This document shows positions 7,164 to 14,494 of a stretch of 19,701 nt of DNA, piece after piece. The notes under the pieces were generated by a model, which was given only the letters and a program-made list of their open reading frames with translations, was not told the DNA's origin and did not search any database. A program made the position numbers and the translations under genes. Location: contig NFUO01000176.1 in the NCBI GenBank assembly GCA_002197545.1, forward strand, positions 1-19,701, written 5' to 3'. Source of the stretch: Acidobacteria subdivision 2 bacterium RH1 MAG20. Lineage in GTDB: Bacteria; Acidobacteriota; Terriglobia; Terriglobales; Acidobacteriaceae. Each line of letters begins with the position of its first letter. The stretch's first letter is position 1.

Positions 7164-7218
7164 ACGACTCCTTGATTGCTGTGCGCGGGGTTCACACCGC
7201 GCGGGTTGAATGGCTGTA

Positions 7219-7233
7219 CGTGGACAATCCACG
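7219..7233. promoter_or_regulatory. Palindrome CGTGGA-CAA-TCCACG in the SDR/tetR spacer
   Basis: A perfect 6-bp inverted repeat in the 166-bp divergent spacer between the SDR and TetR genes. Its size and position suit a TetR dimer site on the SDR side. A GCGCGG/CCGCGC pair (7183-7202) closer to the SDR start could form a leader hairpin. Confidence 0.4.
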
Positions 7234-7254
7234 AACGGCATTATTGTGGACTTC

Positions 7255-7316
7255 TCGTTTCAGATGTGACATATTTGAGTCGGATGCATTATTTTCAACC
7301 TATCGTTCCAGATGTG
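7255..7316. promoter_or_regulatory. Direct repeats TCGTTYCAGATGTG upstream of tetR
   Basis: TCGTTTCAGATGTG (7255-7268) and TCGTTCCAGATGTG (7303-7316) match at 13 of 14 positions and start 48 bp apart. The first overlaps a possible -35 (GTGACA 7266-7271; -10 TATTTT 7290-7295, 18-bp spacer). The second lies between that -10 and the TetR start. These are candidate regulator sites. Binding is not shown. Confidence 0.4.
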
Positions 7317-7329
7317 CGTCTAAGGAGGT

Positions 7330-7941
7330 ATGAACACGGAGACGACAAGAAGCGGCAGGATGGGCAGGCCACGCTGTTTTGATGAAGATGCTGCGCTGGA
7401 GGCGGCTATGCGTGTCTTTTGGGCAAAGGGCTACGAAGGCGCGACAATGGCCGATCTGACCGAAGCAATGGGCATCAATCGCTCAAGCATGTATGCGGCA
7501 TTTGGAGATAAGGAAAGCCTCTTCCGCCGCGCCATCGAGCGATACAGAAGGGGGCCTATGTCATTCGTCAATGACGCCTTGGCGCTGCCCACACTAAAAG
7601 AGGCTGTGGCTACGTTAATGCAGAAAACTATTGAGTTTCTCGCCACTCCAGGCAATCCAAGAGGCTGCCTCTCGATAACGGGAGCGATCGCTTGCGGGAC
7701 CGAATCCGTGGCTGCGAGAGACGCAATGGTTGAATGGCGGAAACAAGGTGATGCTGCGATCAAAAGACGTGTGCAGCAGGCACAGCGAGAGGGCGACCTA
7801 GACAATTCAATCAACCCTACTGATTTCGCCCGGTACATCTCCATGCAGATGTCCGGATTGGTAGTTCAGGCAACGAACGGAGCAACAAAGGCAGAGATGA
7901 AGCGTGGTGTCGAAATGGCGGCGAGGTTTATGGATTTCTGA
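7330..7941 (+). CDS. TetR/AcrR family transcriptional regulator
   Basis: A 203-residue TetR-family regulator. The HTH lies about residues 20-62 (ALEAAMRVFWAKGYEGATMADLTEAMGIN, then SSMYAAFGDKESLFRRAIERY). The C-terminal domain carries the GNPRGCLS segment common in regulators of SDR-type genes. The start is uncertain: at 7330 the AAGGAGG touches the ATG, which is closer than normal. ATG 7360 would give the common N-terminus MGRPRxFD but has a weaker ribosome site. It is divergent from the SDR twins and is likely their repressor, and probably its own, through sites in the 166-bp spacer. Confidence 0.88.
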   Translation: MNTETTRSGRMGRPRCFDEDAALEAAMRVFWAKGYEGATMADLTEAMGINRSSMYAAFGDKESLFRRAIERYRRGPMSFVNDALALPTLKEAVATLMQKTIEFLATPGNPRGCLSITGAIACGTESVAARDAMVEWRKQGDAAIKRRVQQAQREGDLDNSINPTDFARYISMQMSGLVVQATNGATKAEMKRGVEMAARFMDF

Positions 7942-7948
7942 CCGAGGT

Positions 7949-7969
7949 TGGAAAGGGATAGCCTTTCCA
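7949..7969 (+). terminator. Possible weak terminator hairpin after tetR
   Basis: A perfect 7-bp stem TGGAAAG/CTTTCCA with a 7-nt loop starts 8 bp after the TetR stop. No T-run follows, so it may only stabilise the transcript end. Confidence 0.3.
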
Positions 7970-8062
7970 CAATGGCTCAATGCCGGTTATGTTGACCTCT
8001 ATCGATTGGACACGGCAATTGTACGCGTCGGCCCGCTTGCGCGAGACGGGAAGAGGTACGCG

Positions 8063-8272
8063 ATGGGACATGAAACGAACGAATCGCAATCTTCGCTGCT
8101 CCATGTTCATGTGTGCTTGTATTGCGCCAGCACATTTCGCAGGGAAGAAGTGGAAGGTCGAGTACACACGACGGGGCTCTTTCTCTGTACGAAATGCGGT
8201 AGGGAAGGACCGTTGAATATTGAGATCCGCGAGATGAACGATGGTGAAGCTCAGGAACTCACCACCGACTAA
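8063..8272 (+). CDS. Small zinc-ribbon protein, hypothetical
   Basis: A 69-residue protein with two CxxC knuckles, Cys18-x-x-Cys21 (HVCLYCAST) and Cys42-x-x-Cys45 (LFLCTKCGREGPLNIEI), arranged as a single zinc ribbon. An acidic C-terminal tail follows. I recognise no named family. The pattern resembles short zinc-ribbon hypotheticals that I associate with Acidobacteriota, from memory. ATG 8063 has AAGAGGT about 6 bp upstream, and the frame upstream of it has no family-like sequence. Its stop lies one base from the stop of the convergent LysR remnant. The function is unknown. Ribosome, RNA polymerase or protein-protein roles are all possible. Confidence 0.6.
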   Translation: MGHETNESQSSLLHVHVCLYCASTFRREEVEGRVHTTGLFLCTKCGREGPLNIEIREMNDGEAQELTTD

Positions 8273-8273
8273 A

Positions 8274-8912
8274 TCACATGGCTAGAGGAAGTCTTCTCTG
8301 GGTCGTCTGCCCGATAACGCCGAACTTTCTTCCGGCTGCTTTGACGAATTCATTCACAAGTCGGGATTTGCTATCTGCGCGCATCGCGAGACTAGTGACA
8401 AGACGAAGACGGGGTTCAGCCAAAGGCCGCATCGTGATGCCATCACGAGCAATCCTCCATGCCGCTGATCGTGGCAAAAACGCAAGTCCGTGATGCTCAC
8501 GTATCAGTTCAGAGGCTTCCTCGGGACTGGTGAAGTGGTAAATGTCAGATGGAGAGGCACCTCTATCCGCGCCGACAGAATGAATGGTGTCGTATAGATG
8601 GGCGTTTGCGTGCTTCCCAAGCAGCATCCAGTTTCGCTTGTGCATCTGCTCCAGACGAATCTCCCGATACGCTGTCAGTTCGTCCTCCATCGGGAGTGCG
8701 ATGTAAAACGGATTGTCTGCAATGTTCAGGACGCTGAGTTGTGGTTTTTGGGGAACGCCGGTTATCACGGCAAGGTCGAGCGTGCCTGCGCTGACCTGAC
8801 GGGCTAGTTCATTGGAAAAATTGCTCCAGAGCTTGATCCTCATCTCTGGAAAGAGTGAGAGCTGGATAGAAAGAAGCGTTGAAACGAGAATCGGTTCGCT
8901 TGCAGGGAGGAG
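8274..8912 (-). pseudogene. LysR-type regulator remnant lacking the HTH domain
   Basis: The reading frame encodes about 212 residues that match only the effector-binding half of a LysR regulator (SEPILVSTLLSIQLSLFPEM, then GTLDLAVITG, HGLAFLPRSAAW). Homology begins abruptly near 8905 at the point where complete LysR proteins pass from linker to effector domain, and a TGA in frame (8913-8915) closes it. The winged HTH and linker helix, about 90 residues, are missing. An internal ATG at 8843 could start a shorter product, but it would begin inside the first strand. The breakpoint coincides with the ribosome-binding region of the excisionase-type gene, so insertion or deletion associated with that module is the likely cause. 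Confidence 0.75.
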
Positions 8913-8917
8913 TCACC

Positions 8918-9151
8918 ATGTCCGATGAACGAAAGCCACCAGTAAGCGTAGGAGCGCCCGATGGCCGCCCCCGCATCGACCGCGAGCCGTTGCTCGACAG
9001 CCATCAGGCGGCGGCCATGCTCAAGGTTCATCCGAGAACTCTCCAGAGGCTTGTCCATCGTGGAGAAATCGCAGCCGTGCATGTCGGCAAGCTATGGCGT
9101 TTCAAGGCATCGGTGCTGACCGAATGGATCGACAGAGACATCGCCAGCTAA
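8918..9151 (+). CDS. Excisionase-type MerR-like HTH protein
   Basis: A 77-residue DNA-binding protein. Residues about 27-75 form the short winged HTH of the excisionase family (LLDSHQAAAMLKVHPRTL, then GEIAAVHVGKLWRFKASVLTEWI). Such proteins act as recombination directionality factors or as small regulators next to integrases. ATG 8918 is preceded by GGGAGGAG at a normal distance. The frame is open to 8879 but that part would overlap the LysR remnant. It lies 105 bp upstream of the tyrosine recombinase on the same strand, supporting a role in excision or in integrase control. Confidence 0.8.
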   Translation: MSDERKPPVSVGAPDGRPRIDREPLLDSHQAAAMLKVHPRTLQRLVHRGEIAAVHVGKLWRFKASVLTEWIDRDIAS

Positions 9152-9256
9152 GGAACCAAACCCATAGAACACCCAATGTTTTGTAGTGATATTCAGGCAT
9201 GATGGCGTTACGCTAATAGCAGCCATTCGTGCTGTGAAGTCGAGGAGAAAAATACC

Positions 9257-10513
9257 TTGATTGATCGCACACGATATCAATTTGGAAGTGTCACGCTTAA
9301 AAAGCGGGCGAAGGGAGCCGACGTTTGGGAGTTCCGGTATTACGAGACGCAGGCCGATGGAACAAGGAAGCGTAAAGCGACCTTCGTCGGAACCACGAAT
9401 CAGTACAAGAACAAGTCAGACGCGCGGGTTGCAGTAGAAGCCCTTCTCCTAAAACTCAACGAAGAGAAACCGCAGCATCACCTGGGTGCTGTCACCTTCG
9501 GCGCAATCTGCGATCGATACATTGAGGAAGAGTTGCCAGAACGCTACTCAACTCGGAAGTCGTATCTGTCGAATATCAAGCTGCATATTCGTCCAAGGTG
9601 GGAGCGTTACTTGTTGCACCAGATCCGGCCTATGGTGGTCGAGGGATGGTTGAAGAACATGGAGATGGCCCCGAAATCGAAGGCTCACATCCGCAGCGTC
9701 ATGCACCTGATGTTCGAGTGCGCGGCCCGCTGGGAACTGTTCAACGACCGTCGCAACCCCATCCAGATCGTCCGGGTCAAGGACGGCAGCAAGCGGCGGC
9801 AGCGCCCGCCGGTGTTGACTGTGCAGGAGTATGAAACCATCCTCGGTCTGTTGAAAGAACCGTACCGAACGATGGTGATTGTGGCACAGTGCCTCGGTCT
9901 TCGCGTAAGCGAGATCGCGGCGCTTCAGTGGCGAGACTTCGATTTCGAGCGTCAACAGCTTCTCGTACAACGGAGCATCGTGAACGGGAACGTCGATGAC
10001 GTGAAGACGGAGTATTCGCGGGATCATGTACCGCTTGATGCGGCCCTAGTAGAGGTTCTGCTTGTATGGAGCAAGGAGGCCACGCCATCGGAAGAAGGCT
10101 GGGTCTTCGCAAGCCCCTCCACGAACAAGCCCTACCAGACGACCGAGATTCAGAAGCGGCACATTCGCCCTGCGGGGTGCTGCCTTGTGGAATGTCCGAC
10201 GTGCGGTGCGGGAGTTGGCGTCTGGTGCAGCCAGGTCAAACCCACACCGAACGGCAAGCGGCTACTCATCCACGAGGAACGGCAGGCCGCTGCCGGGAAG
10301 TACGGTCATCTCGGCTGGCACACGTTCCGCCACACGTACCGTTCGTGGCTGGACGAGACCGGAGCGCCGATGAAGGTGCAGCAGGAACTCATGCGTCATG
10401 CCTCGATCCAGACGACGATGAATGTCTATGGACAGGCCATGACATCATCCAAGCGGGAAGCAAACAGCAAGGTCGTGGAGATGGTGCTCAAGCCAATGAA
10501 AGCGAGCGCCTGA
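9257..10513 (+). CDS. Tyrosine recombinase (integrase) with embedded zinc-finger-like insert
   Basis: A 418-residue phage-type integrase. It has an N-terminal arm-binding-like region (about 1-75), a core-binding SAM-like domain (about 78-170) and a catalytic domain (about 185-400). Active-site residues are visible: Arg216 (GLRVSEIAAL), Lys250 (VKTEYSRDH), His355-x-x-Arg358 (HTFRHTYRSW), His381 (MRHAS) and the nucleophile Tyr391 (MNVYGQ). Between the Lys and HxxR boxes lies an extra segment, about 306-350, with Cys313-P-T-Cys316, Cys324 and His339-E-E-R342, like the small zinc motif of some phage and actinobacterial proteins. It starts at TTG with GAGGAG 9 bp upstream. The gene ends 85 bp from the tRNA-fMet 3' end, its probable target. 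Confidence 0.92.
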   Translation: MIDRTRYQFGSVTLKKRAKGADVWEFRYYETQADGTRKRKATFVGTTNQYKNKSDARVAVEALLLKLNEEKPQHHLGAVTFGAICDRYIEEELPERYSTRKSYLSNIKLHIRPRWERYLLHQIRPMVVEGWLKNMEMAPKSKAHIRSVMHLMFECAARWELFNDRRNPIQIVRVKDGSKRRQRPPVLTVQEYETILGLLKEPYRTMVIVAQCLGLRVSEIAALQWRDFDFERQQLLVQRSIVNGNVDDVKTEYSRDHVPLDAALVEVLLVWSKEATPSEEGWVFASPSTNKPYQTTEIQKRHIRPAGCCLVECPTCGAGVGVWCSQVKPTPNGKRLLIHEERQAAAGKYGHLGWHTFRHTYRSWLDETGAPMKVQQELMRHASIQTTMNVYGQAMTSSKREANSKVVEMVLKPMKASA

Positions 10514-10564
10514 AACCTAGATTTTGCGAATGGGAGTCAGTGGGAGTGAATCTGGAGGAGCGAT

Positions 10565-10598
10565 CAATCAAATTCAGCTTGCAAGTTACTGATTTGAT

Positions 10599-10600
<2 letters not shown>
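10565..10600. repeat. Inverted repeat abutting the tRNA 3' end (candidate att/core region)
   Basis: CAATCAAAT (10565-10573) and ATTTGATTG (10592-10600) are perfect 9-bp inverted repeats. The right arm overlaps the last two bases of the tRNA CCA. The 18-nt loop contains the palindrome CTTGCAAG. Two TGGGAGT direct repeats lie just upstream (10530s-10540s). The position between integrase and tRNA suits recombinase core or arm sites. It could instead be the tRNA's 3' hairpin. No second copy of the tRNA 3' end is in the window. Confidence 0.4.
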
Positions 10601-10675
<75 letters not shown>

Positions 10676-10680
10676 CTTCA

Positions 10681-10709
10681 AATATACCGCTATCAGGATG
10701 TAAGGTCAA
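10681..10709 (-). promoter_or_regulatory. tRNA-fMet promoter
   Basis: On the minus strand, TTGACC (10709-10704), a 17-bp spacer and TATATT (10686-10681) form a strong sigma-70-type promoter. Only five bases (TGAAG) separate the -10 from tRNA base 1, so transcription should begin at or within a base or two of the mature 5' end. Confidence 0.82.
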
Positions 10710-10862
10710 TCGAGCTACGGTGCTGATTCAACTCGCGGAGAAGGCGAGTATCGGGGTATGTTTTATCAAGCGTCGTCGTAACTTTTTCGAAAAATTGGCG
10801 TTTTATAAGTTGTAGAACAACGTAACTGAATCTCATGGTCGCGTAGTAGCAGCGAGGGGTCT

Positions 10863-12125
10863 ATGTATTCTTTGAGATCTTCAATGTCTGGTTTTCTGAT
10901 GGCTGGTCTGCTTGCTTGCGGGGCTGGATTGGCGCAGCAGAAGTCCGCGGTGGTTCCGGATGCGCAGATTGAGGCCAATGTTCTTAAAGCGTTGGCGAGT
11001 TCTCCCCAACTGGCGGATCAGGCAATCAGTACGATAACTGTTTATGGTCAGGTCACGCTGAGCGGCACAGTCCGAGATGAGGCCTCCAGAGACATGGCCG
11101 AGAAGCTGGCGTCAGATGCTCCCGGCGTACAAAAGGTGATTGATCAGTTGGCGATTGGTGCGCTTCCTGCAGCCGCTGAAAACAATGCGGTACAGGGACA
11201 GGACTCGACGGATGAGGGCACAAACCCGGTACTGCAGTCGGATGGAACCTATGCCCCGGCGCCGAACGCACAGGGTCAAAGCAATCCAGCTCCAGACCAG
11301 CCAGTTCCAGATCAGGCTGAGAATAACAACGCGCCAGCGGAGCCACAGTATGGCGGACCACCGCCACCGCAGGAAGGACCAAATGAGCCTGACGGGCCAT
11401 ATCGTCGACCTTACAACCCTAACCCTCCTTATGCCTATGGCCAGTCTCCTCAGCCATACCAGCAGCCCTATACCGGGCAGCAGGGCGGTGAGTCGGTTGT
11501 GGTTCCCAGCGGCAGCATGATCCGCGTCCGAATCAACCAGGGCATGGATAGCAAACATACTGCGCCCGGTACAGCATTTGATGGCGTCGTTCTGAACGAC
11601 GTTGTTGCAGAAAATGAAGTTGCGATCCCACGAGGCGCCCTGGTGCAGGGAAAGGTTGTCGATGCGCAGAATGCCGGCGCGCTAAAGGGCAAGGGCGAAC
11701 TGGCCCTGCAGTTGACACAAATAACGCTGGGCGGACAGACATATCCGATCGTTTCGGATGCATGGACACATGAAGGCGCCGATAAGACGTCGCAGACCGT
11801 CGGCAGTGCGGTTGGCCTGGGCGCGGTTGGCGCGATGATTGGCGCTGTGGCAGGCGGCGGGCCGGGAGCATTGCTCGGAGCAGGCCTCGGCGGGGCTGCG
11901 GGCATCGGTGCTTCTGCCGCGTCCAGGAGTGGCGAGGCGATGGTGCCGCCTGAGGCAATCTTGACCTTTCATCTGGCGCAGCAAGTACCTTTGATGACAG
12001 TCTCTCAGGCTGAGATGAACCGGCTGGCATCCGGTATTCAGCCCGGCACGCAACAGATGCGCCGGCGCTATCCTCCGCCTCCGCCTGCTTATCCCTATGG
12101 GCCTGCGTATTACCCCTATTACTAA
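10863..12125 (+). CDS. Exported BON-domain protein with Pro-rich linker and glycine zipper
   Basis: A 420-residue envelope protein. A signal peptide covers about 1-24. LLAC at 16-19 also fits a lipobox, so it may be a lipoprotein with Cys19 as the lipidated residue. The BON domain (about 34-98, IEANVLKAL, then VTLSGTVRDEASRDMAEKLA) is a fold associated with phospholipid or periplasmic binding. A Pro/Gln/Asn-rich linker (about 100-210) leads to a beta-rich domain (about 213-310, SGSMIRVRINQGMDSK). A Gly/Ala-rich zipper that could insert in a membrane follows (about 318-358). The tail is Pro/Tyr-rich and ends in aromatic residues. ATG 10863 has GAGGGG upstream. It ends in a good terminator. An envelope-integrity role is plausible but unproven. 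Confidence 0.8.
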   Translation: MYSLRSSMSGFLMAGLLACGAGLAQQKSAVVPDAQIEANVLKALASSPQLADQAISTITVYGQVTLSGTVRDEASRDMAEKLASDAPGVQKVIDQLAIGALPAAAENNAVQGQDSTDEGTNPVLQSDGTYAPAPNAQGQSNPAPDQPVPDQAENNNAPAEPQYGGPPPPQEGPNEPDGPYRRPYNPNPPYAYGQSPQPYQQPYTGQQGGESVVVPSGSMIRVRINQGMDSKHTAPGTAFDGVVLNDVVAENEVAIPRGALVQGKVVDAQNAGALKGKGELALQLTQITLGGQTYPIVSDAWTHEGADKTSQTVGSAVGLGAVGAMIGAVAGGGPGALLGAGLGGAAGIGASAASRSGEAMVPPEAILTFHLAQQVPLMTVSQAEMNRLASGIQPGTQQMRRRYPPPPPAYPYGPAYYPYY

Positions 12126-12165
12126 CGAGAATGACGAGGAGCACAATTTTCAGGGACAATGTGAG

Positions 12166-12187
12166 ACCCCGGACACTCCGGGGTTTT
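12166..12187 (+). terminator. Rho-independent terminator after the BON gene
   Basis: An 8-bp stem ACCCCGGA/TCCGGGGT with a CAC loop is followed by TTTTGCATTTT, about 40 bp after the BON stop. It isolates the BON gene from the foldase gene downstream. Confidence 0.85.
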
Positions 12188-12376
12188 GCATTTTGTAGCA
12201 TAGCCACCCGCCGCCTTCAGATGAATCTGCGCTACTGATTTATACTTGTTGCTTGCCCTGCAATCGGCGTGGCGCGAGTCGAGAGACATGTTGCCAGGTC
12301 GCGCAAAATCCCGGGCACGCGGCCGCCTTCCGGCATGGAAGACGGTAACGCGCGAAGTGAAGGTCTTTCGTCTAGC

Positions 12377-14356
12377 ATGATTCGCATTCTGCAGCAGGAC
12401 AACCGCCTCATCAAAATTATCTTCGCCGTCATTATTACAGTGGCTTGCGCCACCATGGTGATTACCCTCGTCCCCGGCATCTTCGACAACACCGGCGACA
12501 GTGGGCCGAACGGCACATTTGCGACGGTGCGCGGACCGGGCCTCTTTGGCAAGTTTGCCGGCAACAGCATTCCGATCAAGTCGGCGGATGTCGATCAGTT
12601 GGCACAGCGGCAGTTGCAGCAGCAGCATCTTCCCGATTTTCTGATGCCCTATATGACACAGCGCGCCGGACAGGTGCTGGTGCAGCGGGCCATCCTGAAA
12701 CGTGAAGCGGACAACATGCACTTGCAGGTCAGTGACGAAGACCTTCGTCGCGAGTTGCAGACCGGTCCTTTCGCTCAGTATCTATTCCCCAATGGACAGT
12801 ACATTGGCGACGACGGCTACATGAACTTCGTGCAGAGTAACTTTCAGACCAGCCGTAGCGATTTCGAATCGAAGGTCAAGGGCGACATGGAGCTGAACCG
12901 CCTGCAGGCCCTGATTACGGGCGGCGTGACGGTGTCGAACCAGGCCGTCCGCGATGCCTACCGGGTACAGGGAACCAAGGTCAAGTTCGATTACGCTGTC
13001 GTCTCGGCGGACGATCTGAGCAAGACGATTAATCCTACCGATGCTCAGCTTCAGTCTTTCTTCAAAGAAAATCAGGCGCGCTATGCGACCGCCATCCCTG
13101 AGACCCGCAAGATTCAGTACATTGCCTTCGACGCCTCAAACCTGCCCGGCGGCAAGCCACAGGTCACCGATGCGGAGGTGCAGGCCTATTACAAGCAACA
13201 CCAGGACGAGTATCAGGTGAAGGACCAGGTAAAGGTCCGGCACATTCTGATCGCCGTTCCCCAGGGCGCCGATGCCAAGACGGATGCGGCGGCCAAGGCG
13301 AAGGCCGAGGATCTGCTGAAGCAGATCAAGCAGGGTGGCAACTTTGCCGAGCTTGCCAGCAAGAACTCCGACGATCCTGGCAGCAAGGCCCAGGGCGGCG
13401 AGCTTGGCTGGCTGGACCGCGGCAAGACGGTTCCGGAGTTTGACAAGGAGGCGTTTTCCCTAGCCCCGGGACAAACATCGGGCGTGATCAAGACTCAATT
13501 CGGCTATCACATCTTGCAGGTGGAAGATAAGAAGACTGCTCATGAGCGTCCGCTGGACGAGGTGAAGCCGGAGATTGTTCCGGTACTCGAGCAGCAGAAG
13601 GCCGGAGCGGCGGAGCAGACCTTCGCAACACAGTTGTCAGCGGATGCAAAGGCAAACGGTCTGGACAAGGCCGCGGCGGCAAAGGGGCTGCACGTTGTCA
13701 CGACGGACTATCTTGCGAAGGACGGCGTTGTGGCCGGACTGGCGGATGGCTCCGCGCTGCTGACGCAGGCTTTTTCTACTGCCAAGGGTGCCGCTCCTGC
13801 GGCCGTCTCGACAGGCAACGGGTTCGCGGTCTTTCAGGTGGAGGATGTAAAGGCAGCTCATGCGCCGGACTTCGCAACCTATAAGGATCACATCCTCAGC
13901 GACTACCGCGAGCAACAGTTGCCCGTGCTGCTGAGCGCCCAATTGAATAAGCTGGATGATCGGGCCAAGGTTTTGAACGATCTGAAGAAGGCTGCGGCGG
14001 AGATGAACATTCCCGTCAAGAGCAGCGATTTCGTCGGCAAAGACGGCCAGGTTCCCGATCTCGGCGCAATGAGCGGCCCCGGTGCGGTTGCTTTCTCGCT
14101 GGCCAAGGGAGCGATCTCCGGCCCCATCAATGCAGGCCGAGTCGGCGTTGTACTGACGGTGCTCGACAAGCAGGAGCCCAGCGCGGACGATATTGCCAAT
14201 AACTTTGACAAGATGCGCGCACAACTCCTCAGCGAGCAGCAGGATGAGATCTTCCGCGTATACATGGGAAATCTGACCGAGAAGTACGAAAAGGGCGGCG
14301 GAATCCGCTATTCGAAGAAGCCGGTAGAGCCGGGATCGGCTCCTATCGGCGGTTAG
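12377..14356 (+). CDS. PpiD-like membrane-anchored peptidyl-prolyl isomerase (PPIC/parvulin)
   Basis: A 659-residue periplasmic folding factor. A short cytosolic N-terminus (MIRILQQDNRLIK) precedes one transmembrane helix (about 12-32). A SurA/PpiD-like N-terminal chaperone region follows (about 50-280), then one parvulin domain (about 283-385: VRHILI with His289, GGNFAELA, GGELGWLDRG, FGYHILQVED with His378), and a C-terminal chaperone region that includes a second, degenerate parvulin-like segment (about 480-610). Family members catalyse prolyl isomerisation or act as chaperones for outer-membrane proteins at the translocon. I start at ATG 12377 because it opens the conserved N-terminus. 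The frame is open to GTG 12269. The ribosome site is weak. Confidence 0.87.
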   Translation: MIRILQQDNRLIKIIFAVIITVACATMVITLVPGIFDNTGDSGPNGTFATVRGPGLFGKFAGNSIPIKSADVDQLAQRQLQQQHLPDFLMPYMTQRAGQVLVQRAILKREADNMHLQVSDEDLRRELQTGPFAQYLFPNGQYIGDDGYMNFVQSNFQTSRSDFESKVKGDMELNRLQALITGGVTVSNQAVRDAYRVQGTKVKFDYAVVSADDLSKTINPTDAQLQSFFKENQARYATAIPETRKIQYIAFDASNLPGGKPQVTDAEVQAYYKQHQDEYQVKDQVKVRHILIAVPQGADAKTDAAAKAKAEDLLKQIKQGGNFAELASKNSDDPGSKAQGGELGWLDRGKTVPEFDKEAFSLAPGQTSGVIKTQFGYHILQVEDKKTAHERPLDEVKPEIVPVLEQQKAGAAEQTFATQLSADAKANGLDKAAAAKGLHVVTTDYLAKDGVVAGLADGSALLTQAFSTAKGAAPAAVSTGNGFAVFQVEDVKAAHAPDFATYKDHILSDYREQQLPVLLSAQLNKLDDRAKVLNDLKKAAAEMNIPVKSSDFVGKDGQVPDLGAMSGPGAVAFSLAKGAISGPINAGRVGVVLTVLDKQEPSADDIANNFDKMRAQLLSEQQDEIFRVYMGNLTEKYEKGGGIRYSKKPVEPGSAPIGG

Positions 14357-14388
14357 TAATTCTGTAAACAGACAACAATAAATACATC

Positions 14389-14430
14389 AGGGTCTGTTCC
14401 TCTACTATTGACCATAGAGGGACAGGCCCT
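14389..14430 (+). terminator. Long 16-bp stem-loop between foldase and malQ genes
   Basis: Arms 14389-14404 and 14415-14430 pair over 16 bp in RNA with two G-U wobbles and a 10-nt loop. It lies 33 bp after the foldase stop and 65 bp before malQ. No T-run follows, so it may be a Rho-dependent, processing or attenuation structure rather than a simple terminator. Confidence 0.5.
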
Positions 14431-14494
14431 TCGTCATGTTGTGGCACCGGATGATTTCGCATCAAAGAGTGAGGAGCGGCAATAAGGGGGAAGG

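Larger units (their letters stand above)
5460..7193. repeat. Tandem duplication of about 870 bp carrying the SDR genes
   Basis: Unit 1 starts at 5460 (TTCGTATTCGGGGTAGCCTTG) and unit 2 at 6331 with the same words. Stop codons are 872 bp apart. Both units contain a downstream spacer, a 249-codon SDR gene and a leader with GACTCCTTGATTGCTG. The homology fades within about 30 bp upstream of each start codon. The end coordinate is approximate. Confidence 0.85.

Noticed and set aside
8879..8917. Upstream extension of the excisionase-type protein
   Set aside because: It overlaps the LysR remnant, and the ATG at 8918 has a strong ribosome site.
12269..12376. N-terminal extension of the foldase from a GTG
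   Set aside because: The extra 36 residues are polar and would precede the membrane anchor without family support. ATG 12377 opens the conserved sequence.
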